From: DATFIX01 sp047617305
GTDB lineage: Archaea > Halobacteriota > Halobacteria > Halobacteriales > Natrialbaceae
Assembly: GCA_047617305.1 (NCBI GenBank)
Contig: JBLGCL010000079.1
Location: 1 to 12,149, forward strand
Direction: 5' to 3'
Length of the DNA: 12,149 nt
Shown: piece after piece, positions 1 through 6,612 of the stretch
Numbering within the stretch: the stretch's first letter is position 1
Layout of the letters: each line of letters opens with the position of its first letter
Notes under the pieces: generated by a model
What the model saw: the letters and a program-made list of their open reading frames with translations, nothing else
What the model was told of the DNA's origin: nothing
Database searches by the model: none
Translations under genes and position numbers: made by a program

Positions 1-1
1 G

Positions 2-112
2 ACCATCGAGGAGGGTAGCGAGTCGTTCATCAGCGACTGGGCCGAGGAGTACGATCCCAGCCAGTTCCTCGCGTCGGCGCGAATCGAGGCCCGAAAACCC
101 ACCCTCGAGTAG
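2..112 (+). CDS. 3' end of an unidentified gene (partial)
   Basis: Frame 2 is open from the window edge to a TAG stop at 110-112 and gives 36 residues, starting TIEEGSESFISDW and ending ARIEARKPTLE. The acidic composition and strong G/C at third codon positions fit a real haloarchaeal gene, and no other frame looks better. The start and most of the protein lie upstream of the window. The visible tail has no motif I can tie to a family, so I assign no function. A tRNA-His gene follows 126 bases downstream on the same strand and has its own TATA-like box, so the two are probably transcribed separately. Confidence 0.6.
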   Translation, partial: TIEEGSESFISDWAEEYDPSQFLASARIEARKPTLE

Positions 113-202
113 TGCGGTGCGACCGAGTTCGTTGCCGTTTTCGAGGGCCGGTCGTGTGATCGCACACCCTCCCCTGACACCCGCTCCCCACCGTTCCGTA
201 AC

Positions 203-210
203 GTATTTGA
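203..210 (+). promoter_or_regulatory. TATA-like box of tRNA-His
   Basis: The sequence GTATTTGA is an AT-rich island in a GC-rich stretch. It is centred about 32 bases upstream of the mature tRNA 5' end at 239, a suitable distance for an archaeal TATA box when the primary transcript starts a few bases before the tRNA. This rests on spacing and composition only. Confidence 0.5.
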
Positions 211-238
211 ATCCCAACGACCGACCTTTCGAGTGCGT

Positions 239-312
239 GTCCGGGTTAGGGTAGTGGACTATCCTTCAGCCTTGTGGAGGCTGAGACGCGGGTTCAATTC
301 TCGCACCCGGAC
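239..312 (+). tRNA. tRNA-His (anticodon GTG)
   Basis: The sequence folds into a full cloverleaf. The acceptor stem pairs TCCGGGT (240-246) with ACCCGGA (305-311), and an extra G at 239 (position -1) faces C at 312 (position 73). This G-1:C73 pair is the hallmark of histidine tRNAs and is encoded in the gene. The anticodon stem is CAGCC (267-271) with GGCTG (279-283), and loop TTGTGGA has anticodon GTG at 274-276, which reads CAC and CAU. The T arm is GCGGG-TTCAATT-CTCGC (288-304). No intron is present. The 3' CCA is not encoded, so it must be added after transcription. Confidence 0.96.
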
Positions 313-488
313 CTTTCTGCCTGCGAACGGACGTGAGTAGGTGACAGTCCGTCGGAGAGAATTGTATCGGGGAGTGTAGCGAACGAAATGAGCGAAACCG
401 GACAGTTTTTACGAAATCGACGTGGCCAGTGACGAACCGGCGGTCGAGAACGACAGCCATTATCGCGATCGCAAACCCAACGACCACC
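313..488. other. Gap between tRNA-His and the alkyltransferase gene
   Basis: This gap of 176 bases holds no gene I can support. It contains a 6-bp inverted repeat (ACGGAC 327-332, GTCCGT 347-352), a low-complexity purine-rich stretch of GCGAACGAAAT / GAGCGAAACC type at about 380-400, and a T5 run at 406-410. The T5 run could act as an archaeal terminator for the tRNA transcript. No second copy of the tRNA 3' end is present, so nothing here supports an integrated element. Confidence 0.5.
459..466 (+). promoter_or_regulatory. TATA-like box of the alkyltransferase gene
   Basis: CATTATCG is centred 27 bases upstream of the ATG at 489. This spacing fits a leaderless transcript and favours ATG 489 over the in-frame GTG at 429. 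Confidence 0.45.
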
Positions 489-929
489 ATGGACGTCACG
501 GTCCGGGGATACCCGTTCGAAATCGACGAAACCCTGATCGCGGCCGATCCCGGGAAAATCCGAACCCAGGTCGCCGAGTACGAGCGCGGCGAACGCGACC
601 AGTTCGACCTCGACGTCGAGTTCCCCGACGACTTCACGGGACGGGTGATGCGGGAGATGGCCACAATTCCGCACGGCGAGACGCGGACCTACGGCGAGAT
701 CGCCGACGCGATCGACAGCAGCGCGGTCGCGGTGGGGCAGGCGTGCGGACGGAACCCGGTCCCGCTGGTGGTGCCGTGCCATCGCGTGGTAGCGGCCGAC
801 TCCCTGGGCGGCTTCTCCGGCGGTGGCGAAAACGGGCTGGCGGCAAAGGAAGCGCTGCTCGAACACGAGGGGGCGCTGGAACCGCGATCCGAGTGGGGCA
901 GCCTGCGGAGCGACGATCCGACCCGATAA
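489..929 (+). CDS. ogt: O6-alkylguanine-DNA alkyltransferase-like protein
   Basis: The product has 146 residues. Proteins of this family repair O6-alkylguanine by moving the alkyl group irreversibly onto their own cysteine. The C-terminal core is clear: TYGEIA (67-72, with the conserved Tyr68), the recognition-helix stretch AVGQACGRNP (81-90, with the hinge Asn89), and the active-site motif PCHRV (96-100, acceptor Cys97), followed by a GGFSGG turn (107-112). The arginine finger normally just before AVG (Arg128 in human MGMT) is Val80 here, which could weaken base flipping or alter substrate preference. The upstream in-frame GTG at 429 would add 20 residues of non-haloarchaeal character. ATG 489, with a TATA-like box 27 bases upstream, is the better start. 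The gene has no operon partner, since the next gene starts 57 bases downstream. Confidence 0.9.
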   Translation: MDVTVRGYPFEIDETLIAADPGKIRTQVAEYERGERDQFDLDVEFPDDFTGRVMREMATIPHGETRTYGEIADAIDSSAVAVGQACGRNPVPLVVPCHRVVAADSLGGFSGGGENGLAAKEALLEHEGALEPRSEWGSLRSDDPTR

Positions 930-986
930 GTCGGCGGACCACGCACTCGCCGAAGGCGCTTTCTTCCTCGCTGACCTGTTGCGGCC

Positions 987-1235
987 ATGGAACCACGTCA
1001 CTTCCTACGGATCGAGGGGCTCGCCGTCCTCGCGGGCGCGCTCGGCGTCTACTTCGGCCTCGGTGGCCCGCTCTGGCTGCTGGCCGTGCTGGCGCTCCTC
1101 GTGGTCGCCGTCTGGGTTGGTCACATCGGCGCCGACCGCCTGTTCGGGTACGGCCTCAAGTTCGAGTCCGGGTTCAAGGAGACCCACCTGTCCGTCCAGC
1201 CCGCGCCCCTGCCGGGGTTCGTCGATTCCGAGTGA
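987..1235 (+). CDS. DUF4260-like small membrane protein, shortened
   Basis: The product has 82 residues. The N-terminal part FLRIEGLAVLAGAL and YFGLGGPLWLL (6-32) and the C-terminal part HIGADRLFGYGLKF / SGFKETHL (46-68) resemble both ends of DUF4260 membrane proteins as I remember them. Those proteins are usually around 110-120 residues with about four membrane segments. Here the two ends are joined by one hydrophobic stretch (28-45). The middle block with the usual PDLSMLGYL-type motif and two helices seems to be absent, leaving two membrane segments at about 10-26 and 28-47. The frame is intact and ends in TGA. The family's function is unknown. It could be a natural short variant or an internally deleted copy. 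Confidence 0.7.
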   Translation: MEPRHFLRIEGLAVLAGALGVYFGLGGPLWLLAVLALLVVAVWVGHIGADRLFGYGLKFESGFKETHLSVQPAPLPGFVDSE

Positions 1236-1263
1236 GTCGCCGCGCTGGCCGCTCGTCCCGATC

Positions 1264-1281
1264 CCGGGGGTTCTCCCCCGG
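1264..1281. repeat. Perfect inverted repeat (7-bp stem, 4-base loop)
   Basis: CCGGGGG (1264-1270), loop TTCT, then CCCCCGG (1275-1281) form a strong GC hairpin. It lies between the stop of the DUF4260-like gene and the TATA box of the next gene. No T-run follows it, so it is not a classical terminator. It could still stabilise or end the upstream transcript. Confidence 0.55.
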
Positions 1282-1301
1282 CGAGAACGGTGATACTCGG
1301 C

Positions 1302-1309
1302 TATATACT
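1302..1309 (+). promoter_or_regulatory. TATA box of the DoxX-like gene
   Basis: TATATACT is centred about 25 bases upstream of ATG 1330. It is among the clearest AT-rich boxes in the window. It argues for a leaderless transcript beginning at ATG 1330, rather than translation from an in-frame TTG five codons earlier. Confidence 0.65.
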
Positions 1310-1329
1310 TCCCATTGGATAATTCACAT

Positions 1330-1785
1330 ATGGATCGAAACCGTTTCGCGTGGGTCCCGGAACTCCTCAGAGGGCTCCTCGGCCTGACGTACGTCGTCGG
1401 CGGACTGGTACACCTCGCGTTTTGGGCGTCGAACCGCGCGATGTATGGCGAAATCATCGAGTTCATCCTGGTCGGTTGGTACCGCGACCTGTGGACCGAA
1501 CTCGTCCTCCCGAACCTCGGGGTCCTCCTGCCGCTGCTCGCCCTGTTCGAACTGGCACTGGCCGCGGCGATTCTCTCGAGCGGACGGGGTGCGAAGGTCG
1601 GGCTGGCGGTCGGGGCCATGTTCAACCTCGCCCTCGCGCCGCTGGGGTTCTGGTGGCCCACGAACGTCGCCCTGGCGCTCGCTCACCTCGCGCTGCTCAG
1701 GTTCGAGTTCCCGGTCTCGTCGCTGAGGCGCGCCAGGAACCGGATCGCCCGCGATCGATCCCTGTCCTCTTCGAAGGTCCAGTGA
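1330..1785 (+). CDS. DoxX-like four-helix membrane protein, function unknown
   Basis: The product has 151 residues and four likely membrane segments at about 11-32, 58-84, 88-108 and 111-125, with a basic, Arg-rich C-terminal tail (133-143) that should face the cytoplasm. The first helix (LRGLLGLTYVVGGLVHLAF) and the pattern of small residues with compact length resemble DoxX-like families of quinone- or redox-linked membrane proteins. I see no residue that fixes a function, so the family link is tentative. The start at 1330 is set by the TATA box. The gene ends tail to tail with the DUF5518-like gene on the other strand, only 33 bases away, and a short terminator would have to serve both. 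Confidence 0.75.
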   Translation: MDRNRFAWVPELLRGLLGLTYVVGGLVHLAFWASNRAMYGEIIEFILVGWYRDLWTELVLPNLGVLLPLLALFELALAAAILSSGRGAKVGLAVGAMFNLALAPLGFWWPTNVALALAHLALLRFEFPVSSLRRARNRIARDRSLSSSKVQ

Positions 1786-1818
1786 GGGCCGTTCGGACGA
1801 TCGACGCCGATCCGCGCG

Positions 1819-2589
1819 TCAGCTGGCGAGACGGCCGCCGATCCACCCGCCGATCGCGCCCACGACGGCGACGAACAGCAGGGTGAACACCACTGTGAAC
1901 ACAAGTATCCCCACGAACAGGAACGCCCAGTTGCCGTCCTCCACGCCGAGCGTGCCGTCGATCAGGCCGCCGAAGACGAAGACGACCGCAAGCGCGATCG
2001 GTAACCCGGTGAGCAGTCCCGAGAGGCCGCCGATCTTGAGGTTGGTGTCGCGGTCCCCGCGCTGGAGGTAGCCCGCGATCGCCCCGCCGAGGGCCTGGGA
2101 GAACGGGACGAAGCTAAGGACGATGGACGCGACGGCGCCGACGATCGCGTTCGACCAGACGTAGCTGGGACGGCCGCCCTCCGCTTCCAGGTCGCGTTCG
2201 CGCCGACGAACCACGTAGAACCAGACGGCCGCGAGCCAGACCGTCACCCCGGTGACGAGGAGGCCGATCCCGCTCCACCACGCCGTGGCGTACGTGACGT
2301 CGACGAGGTCCGGGCCGGTGAACGTGTCCGACTGGATCGTGCCTTCCCGAACCATCTCCCGGATGAGCGTTCGATCGGCGCCGGCGAGCAGCCCGGCTCC
2401 GCCGACGACGATCGCGAGTCCGATCACCACCAGAACGATGGGAACCAGCCAGTCGAGGATCTCTGGATACTGGGGCCGACCGGCTGCCTCCGAACCGGTC
2501 TCGGCGGGCCCATCCGTTTCGTTCGCCGGCGACGTGGGAGCGCCGCGGTCGGCATCGGGATCTCGATCGTCGTCGTTTGACGGTGTCAT
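1819..2589 (-). CDS. DUF5518-like haloarchaeal membrane protein
   Basis: The product has 256 residues. Residues 1-42 are polar and acidic (Asp, Glu, Pro, Thr) and probably disordered. Five hydrophobic segments follow at about 46-69, 104-127, 147-175, 187-210 and 222-252. The stretch ALGGAIAGYLQRGDRDTNLKIG (166-187) followed by a Gly-rich helix resembles DUF5518, a haloarchaeal membrane domain of unknown function in which a GG-x-AGYL helix precedes a charged loop and a GxxSGL helix. Nothing suggests an enzyme. The start is ATG at 2589, with AAGTAGTA (2612-2619) about 27 bases upstream. The MFS gene upstream on the same strand ends 97 bases away, so co-transcription is possible but not required. 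Confidence 0.75.
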   Translation of the reverse strand: MTPSNDDDRDPDADRGAPTSPANETDGPAETGSEAAGRPQYPEILDWLVPIVLVVIGLAIVVGGAGLLAGADRTLIREMVREGTIQSDTFTGPDLVDVTYATAWWSGIGLLVTGVTVWLAAVWFYVVRRRERDLEAEGGRPSYVWSNAIVGAVASIVLSFVPFSQALGGAIAGYLQRGDRDTNLKIGGLSGLLTGLPIALAVVFVFGGLIDGTLGVEDGNWAFLFVGILVFTVVFTLLFVAVVGAIGGWIGGRLAS

Positions 2590-2611
2590 GGTGACATCGT
2601 GTTCGTTTCGC

Positions 2612-2619
2612 TACTACTT
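2612..2619 (-). promoter_or_regulatory. TATA-like box of the DUF5518-like gene
   Basis: On the minus strand the sequence reads AAGTAGTA, centred about 27 bases before ATG 2589. The spacing fits a leaderless transcript, but the box is a weak match to a TATA consensus. Confidence 0.35.
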
Positions 2620-2686
2620 GACCGTTTGCCGTGGTGCGGGGCTCCGGAGCAAGAGCCAGGCGTTCCGGTCGTCCCCCGGTCGACCG

Positions 2687-4024
2687 TTACTCCACGACGG
2701 TCTGCCCGTCGGGTGGCCGGAGCACGAGCGCGGCCACGCCGGCGGCGATCGCCAGTCCGCCGCCGACCGCGAACGTCGTCGACCAGCCGATCGACGTCGC
2801 GAGCGCGCCGGTCACCGTCCCGCCGAAGACGCCACCCCACATCTTCCCGGAGTACAGCAGGGCGTAGTTGGCCGAGGAGTGGGCCTCGCCGTAGTAGTCG
2901 CCGACGACGCTGGGGAACAGCGTGTACTGGGGGCTCCAGAAGAACGTCGCGACGACGACCGCGACGACGAAGGCCGTGCTGGCCCCCCGGATGCCGAAGA
3001 AGACCACCGCGAACAGGCCCAGGCCACAGAGGGAGAAGGCGCCGGCCATCGCGTTCTCGCGATCGACGCGGTCGGACACCTCGCCCAGCACGAGCCGGCC
3101 GACGCCGCCGGCCAGCGGGAGGAGGGAGGCCGAGGCGGTGGCGATCAGCGCCGCCAGGCCGAGGTGGTCGGCGTAGGCGACGACCTTCCCGGTGAGCATC
3201 AGCCCCGCGCCGGAGACGCCGACGAACATCGCGTACATCAGCCAGAACTGCCAGGTCCGGAGCATCTCCCGCCAGGTGTACTGCCGCCGAGCGAGGCCAC
3301 CATCGGAGGCGGCGGCCTCGTCGGCGTCGTCCTCACGTCCATCCCCGTTTCCATCGCGCTCCCCATCCCCGTCCTGCCGCCAGTCGTCGGGCGGGTCCCG
3401 CAAGAGGATCGCGCCGGCGACGAGGACCACGAAGATGAGCCCGCCCATCACCCGGAGGACGCGGGTGTAGCCGGCGACCGTGGCGTTGGCGCGGACGTAG
3501 GGGACCAGGGCTGCGCTCCCGCCGGCGAAGGCCATCGTCCCGAGCCCGGAGGTCAGTCCCCGACGGTCGGGGAACCACTTGAGCGCCGTGTTGACCGCGA
3601 TGGTGTAGACGATCCCGACGCCGATCGCGCCCAGCGAGTACAGCAGGTAGATCTGCCAGATTTCGGTGGCGAACGCGAGGCCGAAGTAGCCGCCGCCCGC
3701 GAGCGCCGCCGCCACCAGCGACAGCGTCCTGGGGCCGTGGCGGTCGCGCCACCAGCCGACCGGGAACTGCGATCCCGCCTGAAAGATGACGAACAGCGTG
3801 AAGACGGTCGACAGCGCGGCGCTCTCGACGCCCACGGCCCGCGACACCGGTTCGCGGATCGACGACCAGACGTACTGGTAGGGGCCGACGACCGCCATCA
3901 TCCCTGCCGCCGCGAGGATCAGCCACCACCGCGAGAACCCGAGGGCTTCGCGTGCACGCTCGTCGAGATCCGTCGTGCCGCCGTCCCCCCGGATCGCCTG
4001 CCCACTACCCGTCTCGTCGCGCAT
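2687..4024 (-). CDS. MFS transporter, OFA (oxalate/formate antiporter) type
   Basis: The product has 445 residues and twelve predicted membrane helices in two blocks of six. The first block spans roughly 33-208 and the second 256-436. The loop after helix 2 has the MFS motif-A form GWWRDRHGPR (90-99). The segment LKWFPDRRGLTSGLGTMAFAGGSA (148-171) resembles OFA-family transporters, which exchange small organic anions such as oxalate or formate. The substrate here cannot be read from sequence. The central cytoplasmic loop (about 212-248) is an Asp/Gly/Arg-rich low-complexity linker. An in-frame GTG at 4039 would add five residues. ATG 4024 is preferred because an A/T stretch lies about 30 bases upstream. 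No metabolic enzyme gene lies beside it to suggest a substrate. Confidence 0.9.
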   Translation of the reverse strand: MRDETGSGQAIRGDGGTTDLDERAREALGFSRWWLILAAAGMMAVVGPYQYVWSSIREPVSRAVGVESAALSTVFTLFVIFQAGSQFPVGWWRDRHGPRTLSLVAAALAGGGYFGLAFATEIWQIYLLYSLGAIGVGIVYTIAVNTALKWFPDRRGLTSGLGTMAFAGGSAALVPYVRANATVAGYTRVLRVMGGLIFVVLVAGAILLRDPPDDWRQDGDGERDGNGDGREDDADEAAASDGGLARRQYTWREMLRTWQFWLMYAMFVGVSGAGLMLTGKVVAYADHLGLAALIATASASLLPLAGGVGRLVLGEVSDRVDRENAMAGAFSLCGLGLFAVVFFGIRGASTAFVVAVVVATFFWSPQYTLFPSVVGDYYGEAHSSANYALLYSGKMWGGVFGGTVTGALATSIGWSTTFAVGGGLAIAAGVAALVLRPPDGQTVVE

Positions 4025-4049
4025 CGTATTTCCGCCCACAACCCGACCG

Positions 4050-4056
4050 TGAAAAA
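4050..4056 (-). promoter_or_regulatory. Possible TATA-like box of the MFS gene
   Basis: On the minus strand this reads TTTTTCA or similar, about 28-32 bases before ATG 4024. It is the only A/T-rich stretch at a suitable distance, but it is not a canonical TATA sequence. Confidence 0.35.
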
Positions 4057-4103
4057 GGATGTCCTTCCCGGACTGGACTGCCGGGGCCGCTTCCCCGAGG
4101 TCC

Positions 4104-4298
4104 CTACACGGACTTCGAGGATGTGTCGCTGTTGCCCGCGGCGTCGGTGACGGGCAGGCGAATCTCGCTTGCCCTGCCCATGGACTCGACGTAGTGCGTG
4201 CCCGAGGCGCTGGAGCCGCTCACCGAACTGGAAGTGGAGTCGCGCACGTTCCCCACGTCGTCCTCGTAGGTCTCGCGGACGCAGATGCTGACGGTCAC
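4104..4298 (-). pseudogene. C-terminal remnant of a second subtilase
   Basis: After a TAG stop just upstream, a minus-strand frame of 64 codons is open from GTG 4298 to TAG 4104. Its translation contains SSSVSGSSASGTHYVES and then PVTDAAGNSDTSSKSV before the stop. The intact subtilase next door has the same VSGSSASG block twice (559-566 and 666-673), each followed by a V-T-D-x-x-G-N/A-type strand, and it too ends in SV-stop. The fragment therefore matches the second half of one repeat unit plus a C-terminus. It lacks the first half of the unit, a catalytic domain and a signal peptide. I infer the tail of a tandem paralogous subtilase whose main part was deleted. It is less likely to be a small independent gene started by the GTG. 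Confidence 0.65.
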
Positions 4299-4350
4299 GT
4301 TCGGCTATCCGATCCGTCCGCGTAAAAGTCGCGTGTCCGCGGCCGCGGCG

Positions 4351-6465
4351 TCAGACCGACTGCGAGTCCGACCCGCTGGCGCCGTCGGTGTCGGTCGCCG
4401 TGACCTCGACGCCGTCGGCGCTGGCCTTGGTCCGGACCTCGTCGCTCCCCGACGCCGAGGATCCGCTGACGTTGTTGCTTGCCGAGTCGAGGACGCTCCC
4501 GCTGGAGTCCAGCAGTTCGACGACCACCGTGTCGAGGTTACCGTCGGAGTCGCTGGCGCTCCAGTCGACGGTGAACCGGTCCCACGCGGGGTTGGAGTTG
4601 TCGGTGATCGTGTCGATGCTGGCCGAGGGCGCGGAGTTGGTGCTCTCGGTCTCGCTGACGGACGTGCTGCCCGATCCGGTGTTGCCGTTCGAGTCGGTGA
4701 CGGTCGCGTCCACGGTGTAGGAGTTGCCGGAACCGTCGTCGCCGGCCGCGACGAGGCGGGTGGTCCCGCTGGCGCTGGACCCGCTGACGCTGATTGACGC
4801 TGAATCCTCGCTCTCACTGTCGGTATCGTCGGTGAGCGAGAGGTCCACGCTGGAGAGGTCGCCGTCGTCGTCGCTGACGCTCCAGGAGACGTCGAACTCG
4901 GCGTCGGAATCGCTGGTCTCGACCTCGGTGGCCGAGAGGCTGTCGACGGTGGGGGCGCTCTCGGTGTTGTCGGTCGTGACCGTGATCGACGACGTACTGG
5001 TGTTGCCCGCCGAGTCGGTCGCGTTTGCTTCGAGCGTGTGGTCGCCGTCGGAGACGGTCGTGGTGTCCCAGGAGTCCTCGTAGTAGCCCGACGTGGAGTT
5101 GTAGGTCGTCGACCGCGAGGAGCCGCCGTCGACGTTGTACGTCACGTCCAGCGAATCGTCGCTGTCCTCGCTGTCGCTGGCACTAATCTGCACCGTGATC
5201 GTCCCGCTGACGGTGTCGCCGTCGGCCGGGTTGGCCCAGGAGACGCTCGGCGCACTGTCGGTGGAGCCTCCGAGCACCGCGTTCTCGGCGTCGAGCAGGC
5301 CGGACCCCTGTTCGTTGTCACCCAGCCCGATGTCCTCGGCGGTGTCCTGGAGCCGCGTGCGCGCTTCGGTGTTGGAGTAGCCGTTCGCCATCAACTGGGC
5401 GCCCGCGCCGGAGACGTGCGGACACGCCATCGACGTCCCGCTGAAGGTGTCCAGCCCGTCGGAGGAGGACTCCGGCGGTACCGTCGAGAGGACGCTCTCG
5501 CCGGGCGCGGCGAGTTCGACCTCGGGACCGGTCGACGAAAACGACGCCAGCGTGTCGTCCGAGCTGGTGGCCGACACCGCGATCACGGTGCTGTAGGCCG
5601 CCGGATACCCCACGCAGTCGGTGCACGGACCGTCGTTGCCCGCCGCCGCAACCAGCAGCACGCCGTTGTCGTAGGCGTACTGGCAGGCGTCCTTGACGAC
5701 CGAGGAGGAACTGCCACCCAGGCTCATCGAGGCGACGTCGAACCCCTGGTCGGCCGCCCACTCGATGCCGGCGGCGATGTTGTCGTACGATCCCGAGCCA
5801 CAGCCGTTGAGCACTTTGCCCGCCCAGAGGTTTGCCTCCGTGGAGACGCCGACGACGCCCTCGCTGTCGTCGATCGCGTCGGCGGTCCCCGCACAGTGGG
5901 TGCCGTGGTCGTTGTCGTCGTCCCACGCGGAGTTGCAGTCGTTGGTGTTGTCGTCGCAGCCGAAGATGCCGCCGGTCGCCTGGCCACAGCACTCGTCGGC
6001 GAAACACTTCCCCCCCGCGACGTTCTCCGAGAGGTCGTAGTGATCGGAGTCGATCCCGGTGTCGAGGATGGCGACGTCGGCACCGTTGCCCGTTTCGGCG
6101 TTGTCGTGGAGGACGTCCGCGTCCACGCGGTCGATACCCCACGGGAGCGTCTGCGCCAGCGCCTGCATCCGGCCGTTCTCCTCGACGTACCTGACGTTGG
6201 GGTTGTTCTCGAGCGCGCCGATCGCCGCGTCCGAGAACCGACCCGAGACGGCCTTCCCGACCCCGTCGAAGTCCAGTTCCCGATGGACCGACGACGCGTT
6301 CCGGCGCGCCACGTCGAAGGACGCGTTCGCTCTCAGTCCGACGATCACTCGATCCCCTTCGCTCCCGCCCGCGCTCGCCTGGCCCGCAAGCGCCGCCGCT
6401 CCCACCGCACCCGCGGCGCCCCGGAGCACGTCCCGGCGCGAGACGTGTGAGTTATTATCAGCCAT
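4351..6465 (-). CDS. Tat-exported subtilase (peptidase S8) with C-terminal Ig-like repeats
   Basis: The product has 704 residues and is a secreted serine protease of the halolysin type. A twin-arginine signal (SRRDVL, 9-14, then a hydrophobic Ala/Gly stretch to about 32) directs folded export. An I9-like propeptide spans roughly 37-105. The catalytic domain (about 108-398) has Asp135 in VAILDTGI, His187 in DHGTH, the oxyanion Asn277 in AAAGND and nucleophile Ser345 in SGTSMACPH, so the triad is complete. It has 11 cysteines (154, 159, 160, 170, 177, 191, 222, 261, 281, 284, 348), five of them in an insert between Asp135 and His187, suggesting disulfides or a bound metal. The tail has one Big-type Ig-like module (about 405-500) and two related Ser/Asp-rich modules (about 505-607 and 611-704). 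ATG 6465 has an AT-rich box about 26-34 bases upstream. An in-frame upstream start at 6492 would disrupt the Tat N-region. Confidence 0.95.
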   Translation of the reverse strand: MADNNSHVSRRDVLRGAAGAVGAAALAGQASAGGSEGDRVIVGLRANASFDVARRNASSVHRELDFDGVGKAVSGRFSDAAIGALENNPNVRYVEENGRMQALAQTLPWGIDRVDADVLHDNAETGNGADVAILDTGIDSDHYDLSENVAGGKCFADECCGQATGGIFGCDDNTNDCNSAWDDDNDHGTHCAGTADAIDDSEGVVGVSTEANLWAGKVLNGCGSGSYDNIAAGIEWAADQGFDVASMSLGGSSSSVVKDACQYAYDNGVLLVAAAGNDGPCTDCVGYPAAYSTVIAVSATSSDDTLASFSSTGPEVELAAPGESVLSTVPPESSSDGLDTFSGTSMACPHVSGAGAQLMANGYSNTEARTRLQDTAEDIGLGDNEQGSGLLDAENAVLGGSTDSAPSVSWANPADGDTVSGTITVQISASDSEDSDDSLDVTYNVDGGSSRSTTYNSTSGYYEDSWDTTTVSDGDHTLEANATDSAGNTSTSSITVTTDNTESAPTVDSLSATEVETSDSDAEFDVSWSVSDDDGDLSSVDLSLTDDTDSESEDSASISVSGSSASGTTRLVAAGDDGSGNSYTVDATVTDSNGNTGSGSTSVSETESTNSAPSASIDTITDNSNPAWDRFTVDWSASDSDGNLDTVVVELLDSSGSVLDSASNNVSGSSASGSDEVRTKASADGVEVTATDTDGASGSDSQSV

Positions 6466-6490
6466 GCTCGTCCCCACCCAGTAGGTTACC

Positions 6491-6499
6491 AATAATAAA
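6491..6499 (-). promoter_or_regulatory. TATA box of the subtilase gene
   Basis: On the minus strand the sequence reads TTTATTATT, 26-34 bases before ATG 6465. It is a strong AT-rich box and supports a leaderless transcript. It lies back to back with the sepF promoter in a divergent intergenic region of 147 bases. Confidence 0.6.
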
Positions 6500-6580
6500 T
6501 CCCCGGCACGCGTGAGTGGAACGGGCGGTCACGGCGGAACCCCGTTCGACGATCCTCCCTCGCCCATCGTCTGACGTAAG

Positions 6581-6588
6581 AACTATAC
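6581..6588 (+). promoter_or_regulatory. TATA box of sepF
   Basis: AACTATAC is centred about 28 bases upstream of ATG 6613, so transcription probably starts at or next to the start codon. Confidence 0.55.
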
Positions 6589-6612
6589 TCGCGCCGACGG
6601 ACGGATTCCAGT

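Noticed and set aside
239..488. Integration site of a mobile element at tRNA-His
   Set aside because: No duplicated tRNA 3' end, integrase or other element gene is present within the window.
429..488. GTG start at 429 for the alkyltransferase
   Set aside because: The added 20 residues have no conserved character, and the TATA-like box at 459-466 fits leaderless ATG 489 better.
4025..4103. Small gene between the MFS start and the subtilase remnant
   Set aside because: No frame with a sensible start or composition is present, and the stretch holds the MFS promoter region.
2252..4150. Long plus-strand open frame (about 630 codons) opposite the MFS and DUF5518-like genes
   Set aside because: It is a shadow of GC-rich coding on the other strand. 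Its translation is Arg/Pro/Gly-rich low complexity, with no domain, while the minus-strand frames give clear membrane proteins.
5038..6450. Plus-strand open frame of about 470 codons opposite the subtilase
   Set aside because: The minus strand encodes a complete catalytic triad and Tat signal. The plus frame is Val/Arg/Gly-rich and is an artefact of third-position GC.
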